A stretch of 56,960 nucleotides of DNA from Candidatus Polarisedimenticola svalbardensis. Lineage in GTDB: Bacteria > Acidobacteriota > Polarisedimenticolia > Polarisedimenticolales > Polarisedimenticolaceae. The position numbers and the translations under genes were made by a program. The stretch is from the NCBI GenBank assembly GCA_014764515.1, contig JACXWD010000019.1, positions 1 through 56,960 on the forward strand. Reading direction: 5' to 3'. The notes under the pieces are model-generated. The model saw only the letters and a program-made list of their open reading frames with translations, made no database searches and was not told the origin of the DNA. Of this stretch, positions 7,863 through 17,576 are shown piece after piece (positions within the stretch are counted from its first letter, which is position 1; each line of letters begins with the position of its first letter).

Positions 7863-9083
7863 TCAGGAGCTGGAAGCGGCCCGGGGTTTGTACTGCATAC
7901 CGATCTGGGACAGCAGCCTGCCCAGGTCTTCCCCGGACCCCGGAATACACGGGATGATCCGTCCCGGATCCTTCTGCACCCAGGAAGGGGCCTGGGCGTC
8001 GGCAGTCGGTCCGCCTTCCACGCCCAGGAGTTCATGCCATTCGGTGCGGCAGGAGCTTTCGTAACCGGCCAGCCCGCCCTCGCCGCCGCCCTGCAGGGAC
8101 GAAGCCAGGTTCCGGGCGATCAGTCCGGCTTCCCGCAGGCCGACATTCATGCTCTGAATCCCCACCGGGCCGGTGGCGTGGACGGCGTCGCCGGCCAGCC
8201 AGACCCGGCCTTCACCACAGTTCACCGCCAGGCGGCGGTCGAACCGGATCAGGGTAGACCAGTAAATCGATTCCGGGGCAGGGGAGAACCAGGGCGCCCG
8301 CTCCTTGAGAAGTTTGCGGAACTGGTCGATGCCCGGTGTCTCCGTCTCGGACATGTCCACTTCGAAACTCCAGCGTCCCCGGCCGCCCTCGATCGGCCAG
8401 AACACACTCGTGTGACCCTTCCCCAGCACGATCCGCATTTCAGCCGGCATCTCTCCGGCATAGGGAAACTCGAATACGAAGAAGGTCTGGGCGTGGCCGT
8501 AGTCGGCGTACCGGATGCCCAGGGACTGGCGGGTCATGGACCGGTACCCGTCGGCCGCCACCACATAGTCGACGTTGACGGTGCTCTTGCGCCGAATCGC
8601 CCACTCGGAACGTGCGATCGGGTATCCAAGGGACACTTTCTCCAGTTCGGCGATTTCGACTTGAACGCCCTGACTGTCTTGATGGAACGCCAGCGCCTGA
8701 TGGTTCCACTCCACCTGGACCTTGTGATGGCGCAACTTCTCTTCGAGGGCGGTCTCCAGAGTGCTCTGGGGGAGAACCAGGAGGTAGGGGTGGGCGGAAT
8801 GGAGAGCGGCGTAGTCGATCTCTCCAAGTCGATCGCCGGCCTCGTAGAATGCGACCTTCTCCAGTTTGCGGCCCATTTTCGTCAAATCATGGGCCAGGCC
8901 GAACTCTTCCAGGGTGCGCAGGGACTCCGGATGCAGGGCGAGGGCAAAACTGTGGAGTGTAGGGCGCCACTCCTTCTCGAGAATCCGGACCTTGACGCCT
9001 CGCTCCGCAAGGCACAAGGCGGTCATCAAACCGACCGGACCGGCGCCTACAACCAGAACCTGATGATCGCGATCAGTACTCAT
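7863..9083 (-). CDS. FAD-dependent aromatic-type monooxygenase
   Basis: 406-residue group A flavoprotein monooxygenase (PHBH/UbiH fold). The N-terminal dinucleotide motif is VLVVGAGPVGLMTALCLAERG followed by the acidic end of strand two (ILEKE). The DG motif region is VDYVVAADGYRSMTRQSLGI, and the second FAD motif is RVWLAGDAVHATGPVG with the following QSMNVGLREAGLIARNLA. GGGAGG lies 8 nt before the ATG. Enzymes of this class use NAD(P)H and O2 to hydroxylate a phenolic, quinone-like or polyketide substrate. The alpha/beta hydrolase just downstream would fit a two-step conversion. The specific substrate cannot be inferred. Confidence 0.85.
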   Translation of the reverse strand: MSTDRDHQVLVVGAGPVGLMTALCLAERGVKVRILEKEWRPTLHSFALALHPESLRTLEEFGLAHDLTKMGRKLEKVAFYEAGDRLGEIDYAALHSAHPYLLVLPQSTLETALEEKLRHHKVQVEWNHQALAFHQDSQGVQVEIAELEKVSLGYPIARSEWAIRRKSTVNVDYVVAADGYRSMTRQSLGIRYADYGHAQTFFVFEFPYAGEMPAEMRIVLGKGHTSVFWPIEGGRGRWSFEVDMSETETPGIDQFRKLLKERAPWFSPAPESIYWSTLIRFDRRLAVNCGEGRVWLAGDAVHATGPVGIQSMNVGLREAGLIARNLASSLQGGGEGGLAGYESSCRTEWHELLGVEGGPTADAQAPSWVQKDPGRIIPCIPGSGEDLGRLLSQIGMQYKPRAASSS

Positions 9084-9179
9084 TGCTCAGCCTCCCGTTT
9101 ACCGAGATTAACCCAGTTCACTGGCCGGTGGCTCGAAAATAGGCGACTTCCGCGGTCCAGTTTGATTGGTGGGGAACGG

Positions 9180-10202
9180 TCAAAGCCAGTTGCAGGATTC
9201 CCGCACCAGGGTCAGCACCCCTTCGGCCCAGCGGTCATTGTCATTGGCGCAGGGAGTCAGGCTGAGGCGGCCTCCACCTGCTTTCGACCATGTCTCGGCG
9301 CCACGTATCCCCAGTTCTTCCAGAGTCTCCAGGCAGTCCGCAACAAAGGCCGGACTCAGGATGATCGCATCCCGCCCACCGCCGGCATGTTGTTTCAGCA
9401 TGTCATCGGTGTATGGCCGTATCCAGGGCACCCGGCCGAGTCGGGACTGGAAACAGGTCACGACCCGGTCAGGCGGCAGATCCAGCATGCGTGTCAGAGC
9501 GCGGGCGGTGGCGTAGCACTGTGCCCGGTAGCAGTTGGCGTTTATAGGTCGGAGCGCCTCACAGCAATCGTCGGTTGCGAGGCAGGTCTTCCCGGTTCGA
9601 TCCGAGGCCCGGACCTGGTGCTCCGGCAGGCCGTGGAACGACAGGAAGATCTTGTCGGCCCGGGCTCTGTCCAGGGTTTTACGAGCCAGGGAAGCGGTCG
9701 GCTCCAGCCAGGCGGGGTGGTCGTAGAACGGGGGCACAACGGTGATTGCCGGCACGTCACGCATGTTCAGGGCCACCCGGTATGCCTCCGCAAGGCAGGA
9801 CCCTGTGGTGGCTGCACTGTACTGGGGATACATGGGGAAAAGTATCAGCCTGTCCACGCCGGCCCCGACCAGTTTCTCCACGCCGGCCTGGATGGAGGGT
9901 GTGCCGTACCGCATGCCGATCTCTACCGGGGTTTCGTCGGCGAGCCGGTTCCGGACCTTGTCCCGGAGGGCCCGGGCATGAACCAGGATCGGGGAGCCCT
10001 GGTCGGTCCAGATGCTGCGATAGGCCTTTGCCGATTGTTTCGGTCGCCGGGGAAGGATGAACAGGTTCAGGATCAGCTTCCGTCGCCATGCGGGTCCGTC
10101 CAGAACCCGGGGGTCGGAAAGGAACTCCTTGAGGTAGGCTCGAACATCGGCCTGTGCCGGGCTGTCCGGAGTGCCCAGGTTCATGAGCAGAAGCCCGGTC
10201 AT
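9180..10202 (-). CDS. hemH: Ferrochelatase
   Basis: 340-residue ferrochelatase that inserts Fe(II) into protoporphyrin IX to make heme b, the last step of the protoporphyrin-dependent pathway. It starts MTGLLLMNLGTPDSP, typical of the family, and has FLSDPRVLDGP, GMRYGTPSI, ILFPMYPQYSAATTGS and FLSFHGLPEHQV, the last carrying the conserved metal-binding His. No N-terminal targeting signal is present. Its ATG overlaps the stop of the upstream SCO gene (ATGA). Being coupled to a copper chaperone and divergent from the ACIII/oxidase block points to a role in heme supply for the cytochromes. The length is normal. Confidence 0.93.
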   Translation of the reverse strand: MTGLLLMNLGTPDSPAQADVRAYLKEFLSDPRVLDGPAWRRKLILNLFILPRRPKQSAKAYRSIWTDQGSPILVHARALRDKVRNRLADETPVEIGMRYGTPSIQAGVEKLVGAGVDRLILFPMYPQYSAATTGSCLAEAYRVALNMRDVPAITVVPPFYDHPAWLEPTASLARKTLDRARADKIFLSFHGLPEHQVRASDRTGKTCLATDDCCEALRPINANCYRAQCYATARALTRMLDLPPDRVVTCFQSRLGRVPWIRPYTDDMLKQHAGGGRDAIILSPAFVADCLETLEELGIRGAETWSKAGGGRLSLTPCANDNDRWAEGVLTLVRESCNWL

Positions 10203-10843
10203 GGTTGGGGGTGCCCGGCCAGGTATATGGCGTGCTGTAAAACGATATCCCGCTCATGACCTTCCGATGCGTAGTGCCCGCGCATGCCTGCGGACCGGTC
10301 CACAAGGGCAAACTTAGCCGAGTGGGCGATATCGAACAGCCCCGCGGTCGGCTCGCTGAGTTCACCCATCCCAACCATGAATCCGTCTTCCAGCAAGTTC
10401 CGGATCGCGTCACGATCACCGGTGAGCAAGGTCCATCGGGCCGGATCGACGCCGTGGAGTTGGGCGAACGCCCTCAGTTTTAGAGGGGTGTCGTATTCCG
10501 GGTCTACCGAAATGCTGACAAGCTTCACCGTATCGGTATCGATCCCTTCCTCCGCCAGGCTGTCCTGTAAGGATCGCATGGACCGTGTCAGCGTCGGGCA
10601 GATGGTTTTGCAGCGTGTAAAGAAAAAGCTGGCGATGTAGATCCTGCCTTCGAGGTCGGCGCTTCCGAACGGCGCTCCGTCCTGATCGGTCAACTCCCAT
10701 GCCGGCAGCTCGACCAGCAGGGGTGGCACAGGCGACTTCTCCGGCCACAACAGCCTGGCGCCTGTCAGCAGGATGACGCCGATGACGAAATACAGGACGT
10801 ACGGGTTCCGGAACCAGGGCCGTGGTTGTCGCTCGCTGTTCAT
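10199..10843 (-). CDS. SCO1/SenC-family copper chaperone
   Basis: 214-residue membrane-anchored thioredoxin-fold protein that delivers copper to, or reduces, the CuA site of cytochrome oxidase. One N-terminal membrane segment (about residues 14-33, VLYFVIGVILLTGARLLW) leaves the domain in the periplasm. The copper-binding Cys pair is TRCKTICPTL (CxxxC), and the conserved distal His is in FDIAHSAKFALVD. The two middle residues (K, T) differ from the more common CPxxC form. The ATG has AAGAGG upstream and the stop overlaps hemH. A second SCO gene lies at 19097, so the window carries two, possibly one per oxidase. Confidence 0.88.
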   Translation of the reverse strand: MNSERQPRPWFRNPYVLYFVIGVILLTGARLLWPEKSPVPPLLVELPAWELTDQDGAPFGSADLEGRIYIASFFFTRCKTICPTLTRSMRSLQDSLAEEGIDTDTVKLVSISVDPEYDTPLKLRAFAQLHGVDPARWTLLTGDRDAIRNLLEDGFMVGMGELSEPTAGLFDIAHSAKFALVDRSAGMRGHYASEGHERDIVLQHAIYLAGHPQP

Positions 10844-11213
10844 GGTGCGCCTCTTCCAGATTCATGCCGAACCGCAGAGGATGATTCTAGACCGGTTCGA
10901 AGTTGGGCACCTGCTGAAACTCTTCAAAGTAGACAGGCAAGGGACGGTTCAAATTTTGGGGATCAGCCTGCTTATGGATATCATATTTTGCCCCGTGGAA
11001 GCGATATTATAATTATTAAAACAAGCAAGTGCCAACAGCCCAGGAAAACATCGATTGCTACTGTCAAATTTCCGGCAGGTTGCTAAACTTCCATTTCCGA
11101 TCAGGGCGGTGCGCTCCGTTCTTTATTTACATGGTTCGTCTGGACGGCGGTTATTTGCAGGGTAAGGCCCTTAAAAAGGTGGTTTTAATCCCCTCCCACC
11201 CGTGAAAGCGAAG
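10844..11213. other. Divergent intergenic region upstream of the respiratory block
   Basis: A 370-bp gap separates the leftward SCO-hemH pair from the rightward ACIII operon. It is noticeably AT-richer than its surroundings. A TATAAT hexamer occurs at 11008-11013 on the plus strand, but no convincing -35 stands 16-18 nt upstream, so a regulated or alternative-sigma promoter is possible. No open frame here looks like a gene, and I see no hairpin with a T-run. It most likely holds the promoters of both divergent units. Confidence 0.5.
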
Positions 11214-11888
11214 ATGAGTACCGACAATAAATCAACCGAAACCCCGTTCGTATTTCCGAAGTGGGTGGACGATTTGCGACCCTTGGTCGGCATCGTCCTC
11301 GGTCTGGCTCCGGTCTACATCATTGTATTGGTGTGGTTCGGCTTGTCGCCCAAGACCCAGAACATCGGCTATTCCCCAGAACAACCGGTCCCGTTCAGCC
11401 ACGCGGTCCATGCCGGTGAACTGGGACTGGACTGCCGCTACTGTCACAACACCGTGGAAATTTCGGCCCACGCCGCCGTGCCTCCTACGGCGACCTGCAT
11501 GGGCTGCCATACGGCGATCAAGGCAACCAGCGAGAAGCTGGAGCCGGTCCGGGCCAGCAGTGAAAGCGGTATGCCGGTTCGGTGGATCCGGGTCCATGAC
11601 CTGCCGGACTACGTGTACTTCGACCACAGTGCCCATCTCACCGCCGGCGTCAGCTGCGTGGAGTGCCACGGACGGGTCGACCGGATGGAACGGGTGCACC
11701 AGGTTTCCGAGTTGAGCATGGGCTGGTGCCTGGACTGTCATCGCAATCCGGCGCCCCGGTTGCGACCGGCGGAACTGGTCACCCGGCTGGATTGGGCCAC
11801 CGAGGAAGACCGTGAAGCCCTGGGAGCCAGGCTGATGGAAGAAAACAACATCAACCCAAGAACGGATTGCAGCACATGTCATCGATAA
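11214..11888 (+). CDS. actA: Alternative complex III subunit ActA, pentaheme cytochrome c
   Basis: 224-residue c-type multiheme cytochrome with five CxxCH sites: CRYCH, CMGCH, CVECH, CLDCH and CSTCH, the number known for ActA. One N-terminal membrane segment (VGIVLGLAPVYIIVLVWFGL) anchors it, with the heme domain in the periplasm. In ACIII, ActA helps carry electrons from quinol oxidation out to the downstream cytochrome or oxidase. ATG 11214 is chosen because an AG-rich stretch precedes it; an in-frame GTG at 11202 has only C-rich sequence upstream. It is the first gene of the ACIII operon and its end overlaps actB by 13 nt. Confidence 0.92.
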   Translation: MSTDNKSTETPFVFPKWVDDLRPLVGIVLGLAPVYIIVLVWFGLSPKTQNIGYSPEQPVPFSHAVHAGELGLDCRYCHNTVEISAHAAVPPTATCMGCHTAIKATSEKLEPVRASSESGMPVRWIRVHDLPDYVYFDHSAHLTAGVSCVECHGRVDRMERVHQVSELSMGWCLDCHRNPAPRLRPAELVTRLDWATEEDREALGARLMEENNINPRTDCSTCHR

Positions 11889-14800
11889 CGGAAAAGAAGA
11901 CAGGCAAAACCTACTGGCGCAGCCTGGATGATCTGGCGGATACCGCCCGGTTCCAGGAGATCGTGCGAAACGAATTCCCCGGATTCGAGGAGGAACTCGC
12001 CACACCCAGGAGTCGTCGGGGTTTCCTGAAGCTCATGGGCGGATCCATGGCCCTGGCCGGTCTGACGGCCTGTCGCTGGCCGGTGGAAGAGATCGTTCCG
12101 TTCGCGGATCGTCCGGACGGAACCACGCCCGGTATACCGAACCATTACGCCACGGCCATGGAGGTCGGTGGCGTCTCCACCGGCCTGCTGGTGACCAGTT
12201 ACGACGGACGGCCGATCAAGGTCGAAGGCAACAGCCTCCACCCGTACAGCGGCGGCGCCACGTCGGCCATGGCCCAGGGCGCCATGCTGGAACTGTATGA
12301 CCCGGACCGCAGCCGGAAGGTGATGCGGCGGGAAGGGGAGGGCAGTTGGGAAGCGCTGGATCGTTTCGTTGCCGAAACCGCAGCCGGTCTGGGCACCGGA
12401 GACCGGTTCGCCGTTCTGTCCGAGGCCGTCGGATCGCCGACGCTGAAACGGATCCGTGAACGGTTGGCGAAGCGGTACCCGGGAATGCGCTGGGTCGAAT
12501 ACGAAGCGCTGGACCGCGGGAACCAGAAGGCCGGCTCCGAGCTGGCATTCCAGGCAAGGTATAGGCCGGTCCAGGACCTTTCCGCCGCCCAGGTCATCGT
12601 TTCATTTGAGGATGATCTGCTCCAGGACCACCCGGCCGCCGTCAAGAATATTTCCGGTTTTGCAGCCGGCCGCAATCCGGAGCGCGGCCATGTGAGTCGG
12701 TTGTACGTGGCGGAAAGCGCCATGACCCTCACCGGCAGCCGGGCCGACCATCGCATGGCGGTCCGATCCGGCGATGTGGCTGCCATTGCATTCGCCGTGG
12801 CCGCAGAGCTGTTCCTTAACAAGGGTCTGGCCCTGCCGTCCGGGTTCGAGTCCCTTCGACAGCTGCTGGAAACCGCCTCCGGCCACCCGGCCCACACCGG
12901 GACGGTGAAGAGCATCGCTGACGATCTGGCGGCCAACCGGGGCAGCAGCCTGCTGACTGCCGGCCGTCGGCAGCCGGCCCAGGTCCATGCCCTGGTCCAC
13001 CTGCTCAACCAGGCGCTGGGCAACGCCGGCCGTACCGTGAGTTACCTCCGGGAAGACGATTCCGCCGATCGCCTGGAAGACCTTCAGGGCCTGGTTTCGG
13101 CGATGATAGACGGCCAGGTGGAAACTCTGGTGATCCTGGGCGGCAACCCCGCATACAACGCGCCGGCCGACCTAAACTTTACCGCCGCGCTGGCCGGTGT
13201 GCCTGCCAGTATTCGCCTCGGTCTTTATGAAGATGAAACATCCGCAGCCAGCACCTGGCACGTTCCCCAGGCCCATTTCCTCGAGTCCTGGAGTGACGGC
13301 CGGGCGTGGGACGGCACGGTCAGCGTGGTTCAGCCCCTGATCGCACCGCTATGGTCCGGGCGCAGCGCCATCGAGGTCATGGCCGCCTTCGAGGGCGGCG
13401 CTGCCGCCTCCGGCTATGACCTGGTAAAAGCCGGCTATGACGAAGGATCGTGGAGGCAAACCCTCCACGCCGGACTGCTGGAAGGGAGCGCCCTGCCGCA
13501 AGAGACGCCGGTGGTGGGCCATGGCTGGGTGGACGACGAACTCGCAGGGCTTGCGGCCGTTGCACCGGCCTCCATCGCTCTCGAATACGTCTTTGCCGCC
13601 GACGTCAAACTCCATGACGGCCGGTTCGCCGCCAACGGCTGGCTCCAGGAGCTGCCGGACCCGCTGACGAAGTTGACCTGGGACAACGCAGCGGTGATGT
13701 CGCCGGTGCTGGCGGCCAGGGTAGGCGTGAGCGATGGCGACATGGTGCAGGTCATGGTCGGCGGAACCTCGATGGAGCTGCCGGTCTACCAGATGCCGGG
13801 GCAGGCTGCCGATTCGGTGACGCTGGCGCTGGGGTACGGTCGGGAATTCGGCCATCCGGTAGCCGATGGCATCGGTTTCAACACGTACGCCCTGCGCCGG
13901 TCCGACGCCATGCATACAGCACTAGGAACGATCGCCGCCGCCGCCGGCAAATACACCCTGTCCTCCACCCAGGACTTCCACGCCATGGACGATCGCGGGG
14001 CCCAGGAAGTGGAAGATCGGGCCGAGAAGTTCATCCGTGAGGTTGAGGCGAACGACTGGTTCCATGATCCGGCTCACGCCATGCACGGCGGCCACAAGCT
14101 GCCTGACGCCGACCTTTGGGAGCCGCCGAAGTACGACGGCGATCACGCCTGGGCCATGAGCATCGACCTGAACAGCTGCGTCGGTTGTGCCGCGTGCACT
14201 ATCGCCTGCCAGGCCGAGAACAATATCCCGGTGGTCGGCAAGGATCAGATCGCCCGTGGCCGCGACATGCACTGGATCCGCGTGGATCGCTATTTCTCAG
14301 GCGCACCGGAGAACCCGGAAGTTCGATTCCAGCCTGTGGCATGCCAGCACTGCGAAAACGCTCCCTGTGAGCAGGTCTGCCCGGTGGCCGCCACCACCCA
14401 TGACGATGAGGGGCTGAACGTCATGGTCTACAACCGCTGCATCGGCACGCGGTACTGCTCCAACAACTGCCCGTTCAAGGTTCGCAGGTTCAACTTCTTC
14501 AACTTCCACAGGAAGGAGTCCGGTGTTCCGGAACAGAACTATGAGATAGCGAACATGGTGCACAACCCGGAAGTCACGGTTCGTGCCCGGGGCGTCATGG
14601 AAAAGTGCACCTTCTGCCTGCAGCGCATCAGCCAGGCCAAAATCACGGCGAAGAACGAGGGCCGGAAACTTCAGGATGGAGACGTCGTGCCGGCCTGCCA
14701 GCAGGTGTGTCCGGCCTCGGCCATCCGGTTCGGCGACCTTACCGACGAAAACAGCCATGTCGTCCGGCAGCGAACGGACCACAGGGCCTACACCATGCTG

Positions 14801-14893
14801 GACGATCTCAAGGTCAAGCCCCGGGTCAATTACATGGCGCGGTTGCGGAATACGGGTCACGGGGACGACCCGGTATCGGGGGAGCATTCGTAA
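11876..14893 (+). CDS. actB: Alternative complex III subunit ActB, Fe-S/molybdopterin-like fusion
   Basis: 1005-residue periplasmic ACIII subunit. The twin-arginine signal [11 protein letters not shown] (about residues 45-55) leads to a hydrophobic stretch ending in LTAC, consistent with Tat export and lipidation. The first three quarters resemble a molybdopterin oxidoreductase, which in ActB lacks the cofactor. The C-terminal part (from about residue 768) is a four-cluster ferredoxin-like domain with [37 protein letters not shown] and CTFCLQRI followed by CQQVCP. The clusters pass electrons from the quinol site of ActC/ActF to the hemes. It is the usual fused B1-B2 form. The start overlaps the actA stop. 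Confidence 0.92.
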   Translation: MSSITEKKTGKTYWRSLDDLADTARFQEIVRNEFPGFEEELATPRSRRGFLKLMGGSMALAGLTACRWPVEEIVPFADRPDGTTPGIPNHYATAMEVGGVSTGLLVTSYDGRPIKVEGNSLHPYSGGATSAMAQGAMLELYDPDRSRKVMRREGEGSWEALDRFVAETAAGLGTGDRFAVLSEAVGSPTLKRIRERLAKRYPGMRWVEYEALDRGNQKAGSELAFQARYRPVQDLSAAQVIVSFEDDLLQDHPAAVKNISGFAAGRNPERGHVSRLYVAESAMTLTGSRADHRMAVRSGDVAAIAFAVAAELFLNKGLALPSGFESLRQLLETASGHPAHTGTVKSIADDLAANRGSSLLTAGRRQPAQVHALVHLLNQALGNAGRTVSYLREDDSADRLEDLQGLVSAMIDGQVETLVILGGNPAYNAPADLNFTAALAGVPASIRLGLYEDETSAASTWHVPQAHFLESWSDGRAWDGTVSVVQPLIAPLWSGRSAIEVMAAFEGGAAASGYDLVKAGYDEGSWRQTLHAGLLEGSALPQETPVVGHGWVDDELAGLAAVAPASIALEYVFAADVKLHDGRFAANGWLQELPDPLTKLTWDNAAVMSPVLAARVGVSDGDMVQVMVGGTSMELPVYQMPGQAADSVTLALGYGREFGHPVADGIGFNTYALRRSDAMHTALGTIAAAAGKYTLSSTQDFHAMDDRGAQEVEDRAEKFIREVEANDWFHDPAHAMHGGHKLPDADLWEPPKYDGDHAWAMSIDLNSCVGCAACTIACQAENNIPVVGKDQIARGRDMHWIRVDRYFSGAPENPEVRFQPVACQHCENAPCEQVCPVAATTHDDEGLNVMVYNRCIGTRYCSNNCPFKVRRFNFFNFHRKESGVPEQNYEIANMVHNPEVTVRARGVMEKCTFCLQRISQAKITAKNEGRKLQDGDVVPACQQVCPASAIRFGDLTDENSHVVRQRTDHRAYTMLDDLKVKPRVNYMARLRNTGHGDDPVSGEHS

Positions 14894-14896
14894 GCG

Positions 14897-16921
14897 ATGA
14901 GCGTCTCAAACGTTGAAGACAGAATGGGCCTCGACAACACACTCGAGGAACCCGGACGCAGGGCTCCCCTGATCGTCGGGGGAAACGATTTTACGAGCAT
15001 CACCGAAAAGGTATGCGGCATTGTGGAACGGCCCAAGCCGCCCAAGGGCTGGTACGTCGCCCTCGGTGTCTCCGCCATGCTCATGGGGATGCTGTTCGGC
15101 CTGATCGGCTACCTCGTCCTGGTGGGGACCGGCGTATGGGGACTGCAGATCCCGGTAGGCTGGGGTTTCGCCATCGTCAACTTCGTGTTCTGGGTCGGTA
15201 TCGGACACGCCGGCACACTGATTTCGGCGATCCTGTTCCTGTTCCGGCAGAAGTGGCGAACCAGCATCAACCGTTTCGCCGAGGCGATGACGATTTTTGC
15301 CGTTATCTGCGCAGGTGTGTTCCCGGGTATCCACGTCGGCCGGGTCTGGTTCGCCTACTGGATGTTCCCGCTGCCTAACCAGATGGACATGTGGCCGAAC
15401 TTCCGCAGCCCTCTGCTGTGGGACGTGTTCGCCGTTTCGACCTATTTCACCGTCTCCCTGTTGTTCTGGTACCTGGGTATGATCCCGGATCTGGCCAGCC
15501 TCAGGGACAGGGCGGGCACCCGTGTTCGCCAGATCGTCTACGGCGTTCTGGCCCTGGGCTGGCGAGGCGCCAACCGCCACTGGCAACATTATGAAAAGGC
15601 CTACCTGCTGCTGGCGGCCCTGGCCACGCCGCTGGTGCTGTCGGTGCACTCGGTAGTGTCCATGGACTTCGCCGTTTCTCAGCTTCCAGGTTGGCATACG
15701 ACGATCTTCCCGCCGTACTTCGTCGCAGGCGCCATCTTCAGCGGCTTCGCCATGGTGGTCATGCTGGCGGTGCCGGCCCGGGAATGGTTCGGCCTCAAGG
15801 ACGTCATCACGCTGCGCCACCTCGAGAACATGAACAAGGTCATCCTGGCCACCGGGTCCATGGTCGGCTATGCCTACGGCATGGAGTTCTTCATCGCGTG
15901 GTACAGCGGCAACTCGTTTGAAGGGTTCGCCTTCCTGAACCGGGCAATGGGGCCGTACGCGTGGGCCTACTGGATCATGGTCAGCTGCAACGTGATCACG
16001 CCCCAGCTGTTCTGGGTCCGTAAAATCCGGACCTCGCCCTGGATCATGTTCTTCGTCGTCATTTTCGTGAACATCGGCATGTGGTTTGAACGTTTCGTCA
16101 TTACCGTGACGTCCCTGTCCCGGGACTTCCTGCCGTCCAGCTGGGGTTATTACAGCGCCACCTGGGTGGACTACGGCATGCTGATCGGCAGTTTCGGCCT
16201 GTTCTTCACGCTATTCCTGCTGTTCCTCAGGTTCGGTCCCATGGTCGCCATGGCCGAGGTCAAGACCGTGCTGCCTGAAGCCGATCCACACCACGGCCAG
16301 GATGAAGATCACGACCACAGGGAGCTGGCCGACGAGATCGGCGCCCCCGAGGATCCGGTGGTGGTTGCCGGCCTGAAGGGCGCGATGCCGGCAGGAGACA
16401 AATACGGCATCCTGGTACGGTTCAAGTCGCCTGCCGAGTTGATGAAGGCGGCTCGCAAGGTGCGGGACGCCGGGTTCACACGCTGGGACGTTCATTCGCC
16501 CTTCCCGGTCCACGGTATGGACCGGGCCATGGGCCTGCGCTCCACCAAGTTGCCCTGGCTGGTACTCGCCGGCGGGATCACCGGCTGCGCCAGCGCGATC
16601 CTGCTGCAGTGGTGGACCAACGCGGTGGATTACCCGTTCCTGATCAGCGGAAAGCCGTTGTTCAGCCTGCCTGCCAATATCCCGGTGGCGTTTGAGCTGA
16701 CCATCCTGTTGGCGGCCCTGGCCACGGTGGGAGGCGTGTTCATGCTGATGAAGCTCCCGCGGTTCCACCATCCACTGTTCCACAGCCGCCGATTCCGGAA
16801 GGTGACCGACGATCGCTTCTTCCTCTGTATCAAGGCTCGCGACCCGAAGTTCGACAACGAGGGGACCGGCGCCTTCGTCAGCACGCTGGGCGGCGACGCC
16901 GCCGAGTGGGTGGAGGGTTAG
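14897..16921 (+). CDS. actCD: ActC-ActD fusion: NrfD-type quinol-oxidising subunit plus DUF3341
   Basis: 674-residue fused ACIII subunit. Residues about 50-455 are an NrfD/PsrC-type multi-helix membrane protein, beginning with [18 protein letters not shown] and including [16 protein letters not shown] and [20 protein letters not shown], corresponding to ActC, where quinol is bound. A His/Asp/Glu-rich linker (about 455-495, with [15 protein letters not shown]) then joins a DUF3341 domain equal to Act[41 protein letters not shown] and two helices. In described complexes ActC and ActD are usually separate genes. No frameshift or internal stop is present. It lies 3 nt after actB and abuts actE. 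Confidence 0.9.
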   Translation: MSVSNVEDRMGLDNTLEEPGRRAPLIVGGNDFTSITEKVCGIVERPKPPKGWYVALGVSAMLMGMLFGLIGYLVLVGTGVWGLQIPVGWGFAIVNFVFWVGIGHAGTLISAILFLFRQKWRTSINRFAEAMTIFAVICAGVFPGIHVGRVWFAYWMFPLPNQMDMWPNFRSPLLWDVFAVSTYFTVSLLFWYLGMIPDLASLRDRAGTRVRQIVYGVLALGWRGANRHWQHYEKAYLLLAALATPLVLSVHSVVSMDFAVSQLPGWHTTIFPPYFVAGAIFSGFAMVVMLAVPAREWFGLKDVITLRHLENMNKVILATGSMVGYAYGMEFFIAWYSGNSFEGFAFLNRAMGPYAWAYWIMVSCNVITPQLFWVRKIRTSPWIMFFVVIFVNIGMWFERFVITVTSLSRDFLPSSWGYYSATWVDYGMLIGSFGLFFTLFLLFLRFGPMVAMAEVKTVLPEADPHHGQDEDHDHRELADEIGAPEDPVVVAGLKGAMPAGDKYGILVRFKSPAELMKAARKVRDAGFTRWDVHSPFPVHGMDRAMGLRSTKLPWLVLAGGITGCASAILLQWWTNAVDYPFLISGKPLFSLPANIPVAFELTILLAALATVGGVFMLMKLPRFHHPLFHSRRFRKVTDDRFFLCIKARDPKFDNEGTGAFVSTLGGDAAEWVEG

Positions 16922-17572
16922 ATGGTACGCAAGTGGACCATCTGGATTTTGATCTCACTGGGTGTGCTCTCCCTGCTGCCGTTTGCCCTGATCGCCAGGG
17001 CCCGGACGGCCCGGACTGCAGAGCCCAGGATTCATGTCTTTCCGGACATGGACAACCAGGGCAGGTACAAGTCCCAGCAGGTCAACCGGCTGTTCGCGGA
17101 TACCCGGGCTATGCGCCCGCCGGTGGAAGGGACAGTGGCCCGGGGCCAGCTCCAGGAGGACGACCATCTCTACCGTGGCGTCCGGAGCGGCGAGTGGGCC
17201 GCCGGCTTCCCCATGAAGATTGATCGGGAAGTCATGGAACGTGGAAGGGAGAGATACGACATCCACTGTTCCCCCTGCCACGGCCTGGCAGGTTACGGGG
17301 ACGGGATCGTCGCCCGGCGAGCCGACGCCCTCCAGGAGGGGACCTGGGTGCAGCCCTCTTCCCTCCATACCGATCTGGTGAGATCCCGGCCGTCAGGCCA
17401 CATCTTCAACACCATCACCAACGGCATCCGCAATATGCCGCCGTACGGCTTCCGCGTCAGCGTGGAGGACCGCTGGGCCGTGACGGCCTATGTCACCGCT
17501 CTGCAGCTCAGCCAGAACGCCGCCATCGAGGATGTCCCCGAACAGCAGCGGGCGAACGTCCAGGAACAGTGA
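16922..17572 (+). CDS. actE: Alternative complex III subunit ActE, monoheme cytochrome c
   Basis: 216-residue membrane-anchored cytochrome c. The N-terminal helix (ILISLGVLSLLPFALIARA) acts as signal anchor; the single heme site is CSPCHGLAGYGDG (about residue 117), and NMPPYGFRV supplies the likely axial Met. The segment RMHVFPDMD-like EPRIHVFPDMDNQGRYK before the heme domain is typical of ActE. It is expected to be an exit point for electrons from ACIII to a soluble cytochrome or directly to the caa3 oxidase encoded downstream. The ATG begins directly after the actCD stop codon. Confidence 0.9.
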   Translation: MVRKWTIWILISLGVLSLLPFALIARARTARTAEPRIHVFPDMDNQGRYKSQQVNRLFADTRAMRPPVEGTVARGQLQEDDHLYRGVRSGEWAAGFPMKIDREVMERGRERYDIHCSPCHGLAGYGDGIVARRADALQEGTWVQPSSLHTDLVRSRPSGHIFNTITNGIRNMPPYGFRVSVEDRWAVTAYVTALQLSQNAAIEDVPEQQRANVQEQ

Positions 17573-17576
17573 GCGC

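Noticed and set aside
7491-10259. Uninterrupted 922-codon open frame on the plus strand
   Set aside because: It is antisense to the FAD monooxygenase and ferrochelatase genes, both of which have clear family motifs; long antisense frames are common in GC-rich DNA.
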